This document shows positions 1 to 6,386 of a stretch of 6,462 nt of DNA, one piece after another. The notes under the pieces are model-generated. The model worked only from the letters and a program-made list of their open reading frames with translations, did no database searches and was not told the DNA's origin. Source of the stretch: an uncultured Pirellulaceae bacterium (lineage in GTDB: Bacteria; Planctomycetota; Planctomycetia; Pirellulales; Pirellulaceae); NCBI GenBank assembly GCA_947259675.1, contig CAMYNE010000122.1, positions 10,650-17,111 of the forward strand. The letters run 5' to 3'. Within the stretch, counting starts at the first letter, position 1, and each line of letters opens with the position of its first letter. The position numbers and the translations under genes were made by a program.

Positions 1-1
1 A

Positions 2-1336
2 GACGAGTTTCAAAACCGCACCGCCGGTCAATTTACCGAACAGATGCGGCAGATGAGAAATCAGGCTCAGGAACTGGAACAAAATCAACAGGAGATCGCC
101 CAACAACTTGCCGATCAGCCCGTTCAAAAAAAGAAGACTGCGCCCACACTACGCGAAGACAACGCCGATAAGCCGAAACTAAACCAGCAATTGGCCGAGC
201 AGCAACAGTCCGTTGACGAATTGCGAACCGAAATGCGAGAGACGATTGAGGAAGCCGAGCCGTTTGAGCCTCTTTTGGCCGAAGAACTTTATGATACCTA
301 TCGCAAGTCCGAAGAATCCCGTCCGGGCCAGGCGCTTGAGTCGGCTCGCCGGTCGCTTGAGCGGGGTTGGGTTGACGATGCGAGGACCGAAGAAGAACGT
401 GCTCGCCAAGGCATCGAAGAATTACGGGAAGGCATCGAAAAAGCAGCCGAAAGTGTCTTGGGAGATGAAACTGAAGCTCTCAAGGCCGCCCAGAAAACAC
501 TTCGCGATTTGAACCGGGAGCTACAGCAGGAAATCAACGAACGCAATCCTTCCGATCAACCCCGTGATGGTCAATCGACTCAACAAAACGGTCAACCGCA
601 ATCCGATCGCGAACCTCGGGATGGCGAACAAGACGCTCAACCACAACAAGACAATCAGCGCGGCCAAAGCGGTCAATCGTCCGAAACACCTAACGGGCAA
701 TCGGAAGATCAACAGACACAGCGCGGCCAGGGACAAAACCAACCCGAGGAATCGCCTCGGGAAGGTCAATCAGGTCAAGGACAATCAAGCGAAAAGCAAC
801 CAAACGGCGAACCGCGAGACGCCAATCCGGGCGATCAAGCCCAGGGTGGAAACGGCCAACAAAATGATGAGGAACGTGACGATGCCGAACGGATGCGTCA
901 GCAGATTCGCAACCTTGGAGCCAACAACCAGGACAATGCGCCTCGCAACGGCGATCTCAATCTTCGTCGCGGTGGTGGCGGGAACCAACGAATGATGCGG
1001 CCGATTTCAGGCAAAGATTTTCGCGATTGGTCCGACCGCTTGCGCGATGTTGAAGAGATGATTGCCGATCCTGACTTGAGGGCCGAAGCATCACGGATTC
1101 GCGAGCAGGCTCGTGAAATCCGCAAGGACTCGAAGCGTCACTCGGCTGAACCAAATTGGGATTTGGTGAAACTGAAAGTTGCCAAACCGCTGGCTGAACT
1201 TCAAGATCGCGTTGCCGAAGAGATTATGCGTCGTGGTTCCGAAAATTCGTTGGTTCCTTTGGATCGTGATCCGGTACCGGCGGAATTCCAGGATGCCGTC
1301 AGACGTTACTATGAACGCCTTGGGAGCGGTCAATGA
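2..1336 (+). CDS. Coiled-coil, Gln-rich protein of a MoxR/VWA-type operon (5' end outside window)
   Basis: The frame is open from the first bases of the window (codons from position 2 read DEFQNRTAGQ...), so the ATG at 44 is probably internal and the gene is 5'-truncated; 444 codons are visible before the TGA at 1334-1336. Seen in sequence: charged helical, coiled-coil-like segments (about 2-540) rich in Glu, Gln and Arg; a Gln/Asn/Gly/Ser/Asp low-complexity linker (about 545-883); then a conserved-looking helical C-terminal part (about 995-1324) ending with the block VPLDRDPVPAEFQDAVRRYY. No cysteine and no membrane segment is visible; any anchor would be in the missing N-terminal part. From memory, planctomycete proteins with this ending, often large and DUF4175-like with N-terminal membrane helices, sit directly upstream of VWA/glutamine-amidotransferase-like membrane proteins in MoxR-DUF58-BatA clusters. 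The ATGA overlap with the next gene supports joint expression. The molecular function is unknown; a structural or scaffolding role in an envelope complex is only a guess. Confidence 0.85.
   Translation, partial: DEFQNRTAGQFTEQMRQMRNQAQELEQNQQEIAQQLADQPVQKKKTAPTLREDNADKPKLNQQLAEQQQSVDELRTEMRETIEEAEPFEPLLAEELYDTYRKSEESRPGQALESARRSLERGWVDDARTEEERARQGIEELREGIEKAAESVLGDETEALKAAQKTLRDLNRELQQEINERNPSDQPRDGQSTQQNGQPQSDREPRDGEQDAQPQQDNQRGQSGQSSETPNGQSEDQQTQRGQGQNQPEESPREGQSGQGQSSEKQPNGEPRDANPGDQAQGGNGQQNDEERDDAERMRQQIRNLGANNQDNAPRNGDLNLRRGGGGNQRMMRPISGKDFRDWSDRLRDVEEMIADPDLRAEASRIREQAREIRKDSKRHSAEPNWDLVKLKVAKPLAELQDRVAEEIMRRGSENSLVPLDRDPVPAEFQDAVRRYYERLGSGQ
545..883 (+). repeat. Low-complexity Gln/Asn/Gly/Ser-rich coding tract
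   Basis: About 113 codons are dominated by Gln, Asn, Gly, Ser, Asp, Glu, Pro and Arg, with recurrent short peptides (NGQ, GQSGQ, REPRDG, GEPRDA). At DNA level GGTCAAT or GGTCAAC recurs (near 569, 590, 671 and 766), so the tract probably grew by slippage or short tandem duplication. It links the coiled-coil part to the conserved C-terminal part and is expected to be disordered. The same composition produces a long false reading frame in the +1 register (564-995). Confidence 0.75.
1323..1326 (+). promoter_or_regulatory. Ribosome binding site (GGAG) for the VWA/GATase-like gene
   Basis: GGAG, as part of GGGAGCGG, lies 6 bases upstream of the ATG at 1333, inside the last codons of the preceding gene. 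Together with the ATGA stop/start overlap it supports this start and coupled translation of the two proteins. Confidence 0.6.
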
Positions 1337-3684
1337 TTTTTCCCAACGCCTGGGGATCAACGGATTGGCTTTTGCCCATCAGCCTGTTGGTGTTGGCTGG
1401 TTTGGCAGTGCTCGTTTGGACTTACGCGCGAACACGCGCTTCGACCGGACTGCGGATGTTGTTAGCCGGAATGAAGTTCGCCGCGCTACTGCTACTCGCC
1501 ATCTGTCTGCTTGAGCCGTTACAGCGCTACAGCCGACCCGAGAAAGGCGCAAACTTGATGGTTGTCATGGCTGACGACAGCCAGAGCCTGCAAATCAAAG
1601 ATCGTGGAAACTCCGAGACACGCGAAACTCAGCTCAAGCGAAAATTGAACGACGAATCGGACTGGTTAAGAAAGCTGGCCGACGATTTTGATGTTCGGCG
1701 TTACCAGTTTGATCGCCGCCTCCGACCTGTGTCAAATTTTGCCAGTTATGCGGCTGATCAACGCGGCAGTGACGTGCTGAACAATATAGGTTTGGTCTCG
1801 AGTCGTTTTGAAGGTCGTCCATCCGCAGGAATCATTTTGTTGACTGATGGCAATGTGACCGATTCGGACAATTCGAATTTTGACGCTCTGGATTGGCAAA
1901 ATATCCCGCCGATTTACCCTGTCGTCGTCGGAAAAGAGCGGCCAGCGAAGGACTTGGGGATCACGCGGGTCACCAGTACGCAAACTAATTTTGAATCGGC
2001 CCCCGTTACGGTAACGGCCGAACTCGTGGCTCACGGATACGCTGGAAAGCGTGTCGCCGTTCAGCTGCTTGATGAGACTGGCAAAGAACTTGAACGAAAA
2101 GAAGTCAACCGCATTGAAGATGGGCGGCCTTTCGCCGTTCGTTTCAAAACACGGCCAGAAAAACGTGGCGTCAACGTTTACCAGGTGAATGCGTTCGCCG
2201 AAGGTGAGGACACGAACAACGAATCGGCTGAGTCGTCGGCCGAGGCAACGATTGTGAATAATCGACGAATTGCCGTTGTTGATCGGGGTCGAGGGCCGTT
2301 TCGGGTGCTTTACGTAACCGGTCGTCCAAACTGGGAACTCAAATTTCTCCGCCGCTCGTTGCAGGAAGATGAGGAATTGGACCTGGTTGCGCTGGTGCGG
2401 ATTGCCAAACGGGAAGCCAAGTTTACATTCCGCGGTCGCGACGGTCAGCAGTCAAATTCTTTGTTTCGCGGTTTTGAGTCTCAAGACGAAGATACCACGG
2501 AGCAGCATGATGAGCCAGTTTTCTTGAGGCTGGGAACGCGCGACAAAGACGAGTTACGTGGCGGGTTTCCCAAAGACGCAGAGACGCTTTTTGAGTACGA
2601 CGCGATCGTGCTGGACGATGTTGAATCCAAGTTCTTCAGTGAAGATCAAAAATCGTTGGTCCAGCAATTCGTCAGCTTGCGTGGTGGCGGGTTGCTGATG
2701 TTGGGCGGACAGGAATCGTTTGGCAGTGGTGAGTTCGATCGAACCCAAATCGGCGAGATGTTGCCGGTTTATCTTGACCAGATCGCGCCCCAAAAGGGAG
2801 CCCAGTATCACCTGAGTTTGACTCGCGAAGGTTGGCTGCAACCATGGGTTCGAATCGAATCGACTGAAGAAAAGGAACGTCGGCGACTTGCTTCAATGCC
2901 GAAGTTCAAAACGCTAAATTTGTCCCAATCGATCAAGCCAGGAGCAACCGTTTTGGCGACGGTGCTCACCCGCGACAACCGTGAACATCCCGCATTAGTC
3001 GTTCAGCCGTTCGGTAAAGGACGCACCGCCGCATTAATGATCGGCGACTTCTGGCGATGGCAGCTCCAGAGTGATGAAAACAACGACGATCTGAAGAAAG
3101 CATGGCGGCAAACGCTGCGTTGGCTGGTCGCCGATGCACCGCGACGAGTCGAGGTTGAGGTTGAACGCAAAAACGACGCCAACCGAACTGCTGAAATAAG
3201 AGTTCGGGTCCGCGATGAGGCCTACAAGCCGTTTGACAATGCTGCGGTTGCCATCGAAGTGCAGACCCCCGCCGGAAAATCGATTGAGTTGAAGGGTGAG
3301 CCAGCAGCTTCGGAACCAGGATTGTACGTGGCGAATTTTGTCTCGACTGAACCCGGAGCTTATCGAGCCATCGTTCAAGCCGCTGCGGACGATGGAAGTG
3401 ACATCGAACAACGTGAATCTGGCTGGGTTTCAGAACCGGAAACCGAAGAGTTTCGATCGCTTGAACCGAATCGAGCGTTTCTGGAACAACTCGCGCAGCG
3501 TAGTGGTGGCGAAGTGATCGAGTTGGATCGTCTCGACGGATTTGTCACGAGCCTTGAGCATCGTGAAGTTCCAATTACGGAAACCCGATCTTTGCCCTGG
3601 TGGCATCGCTGGACAATTTTTGGGCTGGCGATCAGTCTGCTCGTTGGCGAATGGGGCATTCGACGATGGAAAGGAATGCCATGA
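1333..3684 (+). CDS. Membrane-anchored VWA / glutamine amidotransferase-like protein
   Basis: 783 residues; ATG overlaps the upstream stop (ATGA) and has a GGAG site. Domains seen: two N-terminal membrane helices (about 12-31 and 41-61); a von Willebrand A-like domain (about 74-200) with a MIDAS-type D81-x-S83-x-S85 and the later LLTDG (D172); a beta-rich segment (about 208-310); an amidotransferase-like (class I GATase/DUF1355-type) fold (about 323-600) with VLYVTGRPNWE, YDAIVLDDV, GGGLLMLGG and GKGRTAALMIGDFWRW; a beta-sandwich part (about 604-700); and one C-terminal helix (about 757-775). The topology puts the large domains between the N-terminal pair and the C-terminal helix, probably on the outer face of the inner membrane. 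The only cysteine is C58 in helix 2, so the amidotransferase-like fold cannot have the usual Cys nucleophile and is likely a binding or scaffold module. Such proteins are known from planctomycete MoxR/BatA-type clusters, where VWA proteins work with MoxR AAA+ ATPases; the exact partner and substrate here are not known. Confidence 0.9.
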   Translation: MIFPNAWGSTDWLLPISLLVLAGLAVLVWTYARTRASTGLRMLLAGMKFAALLLLAICLLEPLQRYSRPEKGANLMVVMADDSQSLQIKDRGNSETRETQLKRKLNDESDWLRKLADDFDVRRYQFDRRLRPVSNFASYAADQRGSDVLNNIGLVSSRFEGRPSAGIILLTDGNVTDSDNSNFDALDWQNIPPIYPVVVGKERPAKDLGITRVTSTQTNFESAPVTVTAELVAHGYAGKRVAVQLLDETGKELERKEVNRIEDGRPFAVRFKTRPEKRGVNVYQVNAFAEGEDTNNESAESSAEATIVNNRRIAVVDRGRGPFRVLYVTGRPNWELKFLRRSLQEDEELDLVALVRIAKREAKFTFRGRDGQQSNSLFRGFESQDEDTTEQHDEPVFLRLGTRDKDELRGGFPKDAETLFEYDAIVLDDVESKFFSEDQKSLVQQFVSLRGGGLLMLGGQESFGSGEFDRTQIGEMLPVYLDQIAPQKGAQYHLSLTREGWLQPWVRIESTEEKERRRLASMPKFKTLNLSQSIKPGATVLATVLTRDNREHPALVVQPFGKGRTAALMIGDFWRWQLQSDENNDDLKKAWRQTLRWLVADAPRRVEVEVERKNDANRTAEIRVRVRDEAYKPFDNAAVAIEVQTPAGKSIELKGEPAASEPGLYVANFVSTEPGAYRAIVQAAADDGSDIEQRESGWVSEPETEEFRSLEPNRAFLEQLAQRSGGEVIELDRLDGFVTSLEHREVPITETRSLPWWHRWTIFGLAISLLVGEWGIRRWKGMP

Positions 3685-3686
3685 TG
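3671..3686 (+). promoter_or_regulatory. AAGGA site and ATGATG: alternative, coupled start of the peptidase gene
   Basis: AAGGA (3671-3675) lies 5 bases upstream of an ATG at 3681 that overlaps the TGA of the preceding gene (ATGA, 3681-3684) and is in frame with the peptidase gene. This copies the arrangement at 1323-1336, so it looks like the original translation start. Starting here would add 53 residues, mostly encoded by the palindromic repeat, in front of the signal peptide (381 residues in total). Confidence 0.5.
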
Positions 3687-3702
3687 TCGCGATTCGAAAA
3701 CC

Positions 3703-3817
3703 GTAGGCGAGCCTGGGACAGGCTCGTACATATTGAAGTTGTGCTTGTTGTTCGAGAAATGGTAACCCGACGTGTGAGTTCAGAAGGTAGTTTTCCTCGT
3801 TTACGCGTCGGGTTACC
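3703..3817 (+). repeat. Planctomycete-type palindromic repeat with two hairpins
   Basis: Two inverted repeats lie side by side. The first is an 8-bp stem CGAGCCTG/CAGGCTCG (3708-3715 and 3719-3726) with a GGA loop, flanked by GTA (3703-3705) and TAC (3727-3729). The second pairs GGTAACCCGACG (3761-3772) with CGTCGGGTTACC (3806-3817), 12 perfect pairs that can extend inward by wobble pairs. The opposite strand of the second arm encodes NPTRKRG, a peptide I recall as recurrent in planctomycete gene predictions because this repeat family is scattered through their genomes. There is no transposase here, so it is best viewed as a REP/MITE-like non-autonomous element. As RNA the hairpins could affect message stability or separate expression of the peptidase from the upstream genes. 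The outer boundaries are uncertain, and no second copy occurs in this window. Confidence 0.7.
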
Positions 3818-3839
3818 AATGGGCGCAACTTCAAAACTC

Positions 3840-4826
3840 ATGCGCGAAATCGTTTTCCTCGTGTTTGCGACAATCATCGCTTCGTTAGCGTGTCCCTTAA
3901 ACGCCCAAGACCAGAAAGTAATCTTGGTCGTCGGCGCCGAAGGAACAGCAGAGTATGGGGAACAGTTCGAGGCCTGGGCCGACAATTGGCAATCTGCGAT
4001 CGAATCCGGTGAGACAAATGCTGAATCCAAACCTGGCATTTCGCTAATCAGGATTGGCTCGGGTAGAGAGGGTGAACAGACGGATATTCAGCGATTACAA
4101 GCTGAGATTGAATCAACTGACGAGACCATTCGTGAGCTTTGGATTGTTTTGATCGGTCATGGAACGGACGACCGCAAGACGACAAAGTTCAACTTGAAGG
4201 GTCCGGACGTTTCTGCTTCGCAGCTTGCGGAGTGGCTGGCGCCGTTGACATGCCGAATCGTGATCATCAATTGTGCTTCGGCGAGCGGTACATCGATTGC
4301 CAAGCTCAAGGGCAACAATCGAATCGTGATCACGGCGACCAAGAGCGGTGCCCAGCATAATTTTGCCCGTTTTGGAGGTTATCTTTCGCAAGCGATCGCA
4401 GATCCGACTTTGGACCTCGATAAAGACCAACAAACTTCGCTACTCGAAGCCTTCCTTGCCGCATCATCCCGGACCCAGGAGTTTTATGTTCAGCAAACGC
4501 GACTTGCGACGGAATTGGCATTGATCGACGACAATTTCGATGGACTGGGGACACCAGCCGACTGGTTCGAGGGGACTCGAGTCGTTCGCAAATCCAAAAG
4601 CGGCAAACCGGATGGGTTGGCTGCTAATCAGGTCTTTCTTGTCCGCCGCGGCGCCGAAGCCCAGCTGTCGCGCGAACAGCGCGAGGTGCGCGATGAGCTT
4701 GAATCGCAACTCGAAGTGCTGCGATCGACAAAAAGTACAATGGATGAAGAGGCTTATTATTTGGCTCTCGAACCAATTCTTTTGAAATTGGCCAGAGTTT
4801 ATGCAGACGTAGAATCCAGAGAATAG
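3840..4826 (+). CDS. Exported legumain/caspase-like (clan CD, C13-type) putative cysteine peptidase
   Basis: From ATG 3840 the product is 328 residues and starts with a clear signal peptide: MRE, a hydrophobic core (about 4-17), and probable cleavage after LNA22 before Gln23. The SLAC at 15-18 is not a good lipobox. The mature part has clan CD hallmarks: a hydrophobic strand ending in IGHG (H107) and, 38 residues later, a strand ending in INC (C145) followed by ASASG, matching the His-Gly ... Cys dyad of legumain, caspase and gingipain families. FARFGGYLSQAI (175-186) and LIDDNFDGLGTPADWF (228-243) look like conserved core parts; the second resembles an acidic Asp-rich loop. The C-terminal part (about 272-328) is helical and charged. 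It follows the VWA/GATase-like gene in the same direction, so it may be co-transcribed. The start is ambiguous: in-frame ATGs also occur at 3819 (no ribosome site), 3681 (good site, coupled) and 3600. I prefer 3840 because it gives a normal signal peptide and excludes the repeat. The substrate is unknown. Confidence 0.8.
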   Translation: MREIVFLVFATIIASLACPLNAQDQKVILVVGAEGTAEYGEQFEAWADNWQSAIESGETNAESKPGISLIRIGSGREGEQTDIQRLQAEIESTDETIRELWIVLIGHGTDDRKTTKFNLKGPDVSASQLAEWLAPLTCRIVIINCASASGTSIAKLKGNNRIVITATKSGAQHNFARFGGYLSQAIADPTLDLDKDQQTSLLEAFLAASSRTQEFYVQQTRLATELALIDDNFDGLGTPADWFEGTRVVRKSKSGKPDGLAANQVFLVRRGAEAQLSREQREVRDELESQLEVLRSTKSTMDEEAYYLALEPILLKLARVYADVESRE

Positions 4827-4841
4827 CTCTAATCCTTCATC

Positions 4842-6155
4842 TCATCGCGAAACGGCGGCGAATTTATACGTAAACGCGCCTAACAAATTGCCACGCTTAA
4901 CCGAATGACAATCAATACAGGACTTGCCTGCGCGCAACGAACCGAGCATGTACAGCTTGTCACCGGAATCTTTAATGACCACATCCTTTTCCGTTTTTAG
5001 TTCCTGGAGCGAAGTCAACTCGAATTGGGTCAAGGCTCGAGTTGGAATTTCGTCGCTCGACAAATGATCCATCCGCGGCAAATGATCCAACACGTAAGCC
5101 CGCGGTTCATCAAAACGCAACAGGCTAATTAACTCCAGATTTTGCAGTACCCAGGTTTTGTATCCAAGATCTTTGTCGTGTAGGGCGGCCGGCGATAAAT
5201 GAAACGCGTGGGGTAAGAAGCCGGCGGCTTTTTTGGGCGACTGGACAAAGCCGATCGTCGCGGGATGGAGGAAGTCGGCTTCCCCCGCAAAATGATACGA
5301 ATCCGGGGCGTCGTGATCCGTGTAATCAACACGCAAATGATATTTCCACTCCATGGTCTCGGTATCGTCGGCGGAAACTGCGGACTCTACATCGAATTCA
5401 TCTTCAAAACCGAGCGTCGGTATTTCGGGCGTGTCAATGCGGTTACGGCCTGCCGTGATCATTCGTACGGCTCCGAACCCGACAGAGCGAACGAATTCTT
5501 CATACGCCTGATCATGAATTTTTTGCAAAGCCCAGAGGCGGCTGAATCTGGACTCCACTGGCAACAACTCCTTATCGTTTAGTCGAGTTGCAACTTTTTC
5601 TGACAGCGATATTTGCGTTAGCGAACTGTCTGCTACCTCCTCGCGGACTGATTCGTATTGCAAGCGATCTGACAAGTCGACGATAGGATATGCAGCTCGA
5701 GCTTGCAGCAATCGTTGCAATCGAGGTGGCTCTGCCATGTTCAAAAGCAACATTGATACGGCAACACAACCCAGGCTTATTCCCGTCAACGTTCGCCTCG
5801 ACATCGGTTGCATCAACTGATTCAGAATCAATGCCGCGATAACATGAGCAAAGATCATCATGCCCGCGGAAAAAAACCCACACATCAATAAAAATATAGA
5901 AACCAACAACGAGAAGACCGCTTTTGCCGTCACGTATCCGTTTCGAAATAACGACGAAACAAACACCGCGCCCACGATCCCACCGAAACCCAGCGTCAAG
6001 AAGAAGAACAGCGTGGATGTCCATTTAGTCGCGAATGCCAAAGCCAGACACGCCGCAAACGCTATCAAAAAGAAAAGATCGCTCAAGCGAATCTGAAAAT
6101 GGGCTCCGCTCGATTTGGGTCGAGCCGGACCATCGCTCAATGTTTTTTGCGTCAT
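4842..6155 (-). CDS. Polytopic membrane protein with C-terminal CxxCH haem-binding motif
   Basis: 437 residues read from ATG at 6155 to TGA at 4842. Seen: a short charged N-terminus; hydrophobic segments at about 26-43, 47-69, 80-98, 99-113 and 122-140; then a long soluble part (141-437) with a single C413-I-D-C416-H417 near the end, followed by SVKRGNLLGAFTYKF. Arg/Lys-rich loops after helices 2 and 4 (R71/K78 and R120/R121) fit five helices with N-terminus in and soluble domain out, which is required for c-type haem attachment in the periplasm. The KLYMLGSLRAGKSCIDCHSV region (400-419) resembles planctomycete proteins I recall with one haem at the very C-terminus; a relation to Tll0287-like/DUF3365 haem sensor domains is possible but unproven. 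Several histidines (H316, H319, H326, H358, H364) could supply a second axial ligand. Likely roles are electron transfer or redox/ligand sensing. It is convergent with the peptidase gene (15 bases between stops) and not part of that operon. Confidence 0.87.
   Translation of the reverse strand: MTQKTLSDGPARPKSSGAHFQIRLSDLFFLIAFAACLALAFATKWTSTLFFFLTLGFGGIVGAVFVSSLFRNGYVTAKAVFSLLVSIFLLMCGFFSAGMMIFAHVIAALILNQLMQPMSRRTLTGISLGCVAVSMLLLNMAEPPRLQRLLQARAAYPIVDLSDRLQYESVREEVADSSLTQISLSEKVATRLNDKELLPVESRFSRLWALQKIHDQAYEEFVRSVGFGAVRMITAGRNRIDTPEIPTLGFEDEFDVESAVSADDTETMEWKYHLRVDYTDHDAPDSYHFAGEADFLHPATIGFVQSPKKAAGFLPHAFHLSPAALHDKDLGYKTWVLQNLELISLLRFDEPRAYVLDHLPRMDHLSSDEIPTRALTQFELTSLQELKTEKDVVIKDSGDKLYMLGSLRAGKSCIDCHSVKRGNLLGAFTYKFAAVSR
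4905..4919 (-). other. CxxCH c-type haem attachment site
   Basis: The complementary strand reads TGT ATT GAT TGT CAT (C-I-D-C-H), residues 413-417 of the 437-residue protein and its only CxxCH. The other cysteines (C36, C92, C130) fall in membrane helices. Confidence 0.85.
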
Positions 6156-6386
6156 CTGTCATTGCCCCCAACACACAAAAATAATGTGGCAACAGATAAC
6201 GAGGCGATTTTATCTACGAAGAGATGATCGAAACGGTTCGTTGCCAATTTCTTGTTCGTTGTTGAATTTCCAACAGTGATTTGGTTTTTCTAGTTGAACT
6301 AGCGAAACAATTCAAAATTCGGTCACTCTAAAAAACACAAATGGTCTACAATTTGTTGTCGCATTCCTCAACCAAAGAACTTACAG
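6156..6386. promoter_or_regulatory. AT-rich divergent intergenic region
   Basis: This 231-base spacer between two divergently read genes must hold promoters for both. For the right-hand gene, TACAAT at 6347-6352 resembles a -10 box about 35 bases before its ATG, but no good -35 is visible at 16-18 bases. For the left-hand gene, the complementary strand has TAAAAT in an AT-rich stretch near 6210, and a G-run (GGGGG) 9 bases before its ATG that is only a weak ribosome site. Two inverted repeats are present: TGTTG/CAACA (6260-6264 and 6271-6275) and the 13-bp palindrome listed separately. No tRNA, riboswitch or coding frame is evident. Confidence 0.4.
6290..6302. promoter_or_regulatory. Perfect 13-bp palindrome, candidate operator
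   Basis: CTAGTT-G-AACTAG is a perfect inverted repeat around one central base, placed 85 bases upstream of the ATG at 6387 and about 135 bases from the start of the divergent gene. The size and symmetry suit a dimeric repressor or activator site. It does not match a motif I can name, and chance occurrence in AT-rich DNA is possible. Confidence 0.35.

Noticed and set aside
564..995. 143-residue (+) frame rich in Asn, Lys and Thr
   Set aside because: It lies in another register of the low-complexity tract of the coiled-coil gene; its composition is a by-product of the repeated Gln/Gly codons and it has no ribosome site.
3600..3680. Upstream extension of the peptidase gene to ATG 3600
   Set aside because: It would overlap 85 bases of the preceding gene's C-terminal membrane helix, and the later ATG at 3681 has a much better ribosome site and stop/start overlap.
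3708..3726. First hairpin as a Rho-independent terminator of the upstream genes
   Set aside because: The 8-bp GC-rich stem is suitable, but it is followed by TACATATTGAAG rather than a T-run, so intrinsic termination is not supported.
3761..3817. Inverted repeat as a CRISPR unit or as ends of an insertion sequence
   Set aside because: There is only one pair of arms with an 33-base interior, no regularly spaced copies and no transposase gene.
3430..3834. 134-residue (-) frame
   Set aside because: It is antisense to the end of the VWA/GATase-like gene and the repeat, and has no recognisable domain or independent support.
3885..3896. SLAC as a lipoprotein signal in the peptidase
   Set aside because: The -3 residue is Ser and -2 is Leu, which does not fit the usual Leu-Ala/Ser-Gly/Ala-Cys pattern; cleavage after LNA is more likely.
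3632..4039. 135-residue (-) frame containing NPTRKRG
   Set aside because: It is antisense to the palindromic repeat and the start of the peptidase gene; the peptide is a known type of artefact from this repeat family, not a gene.
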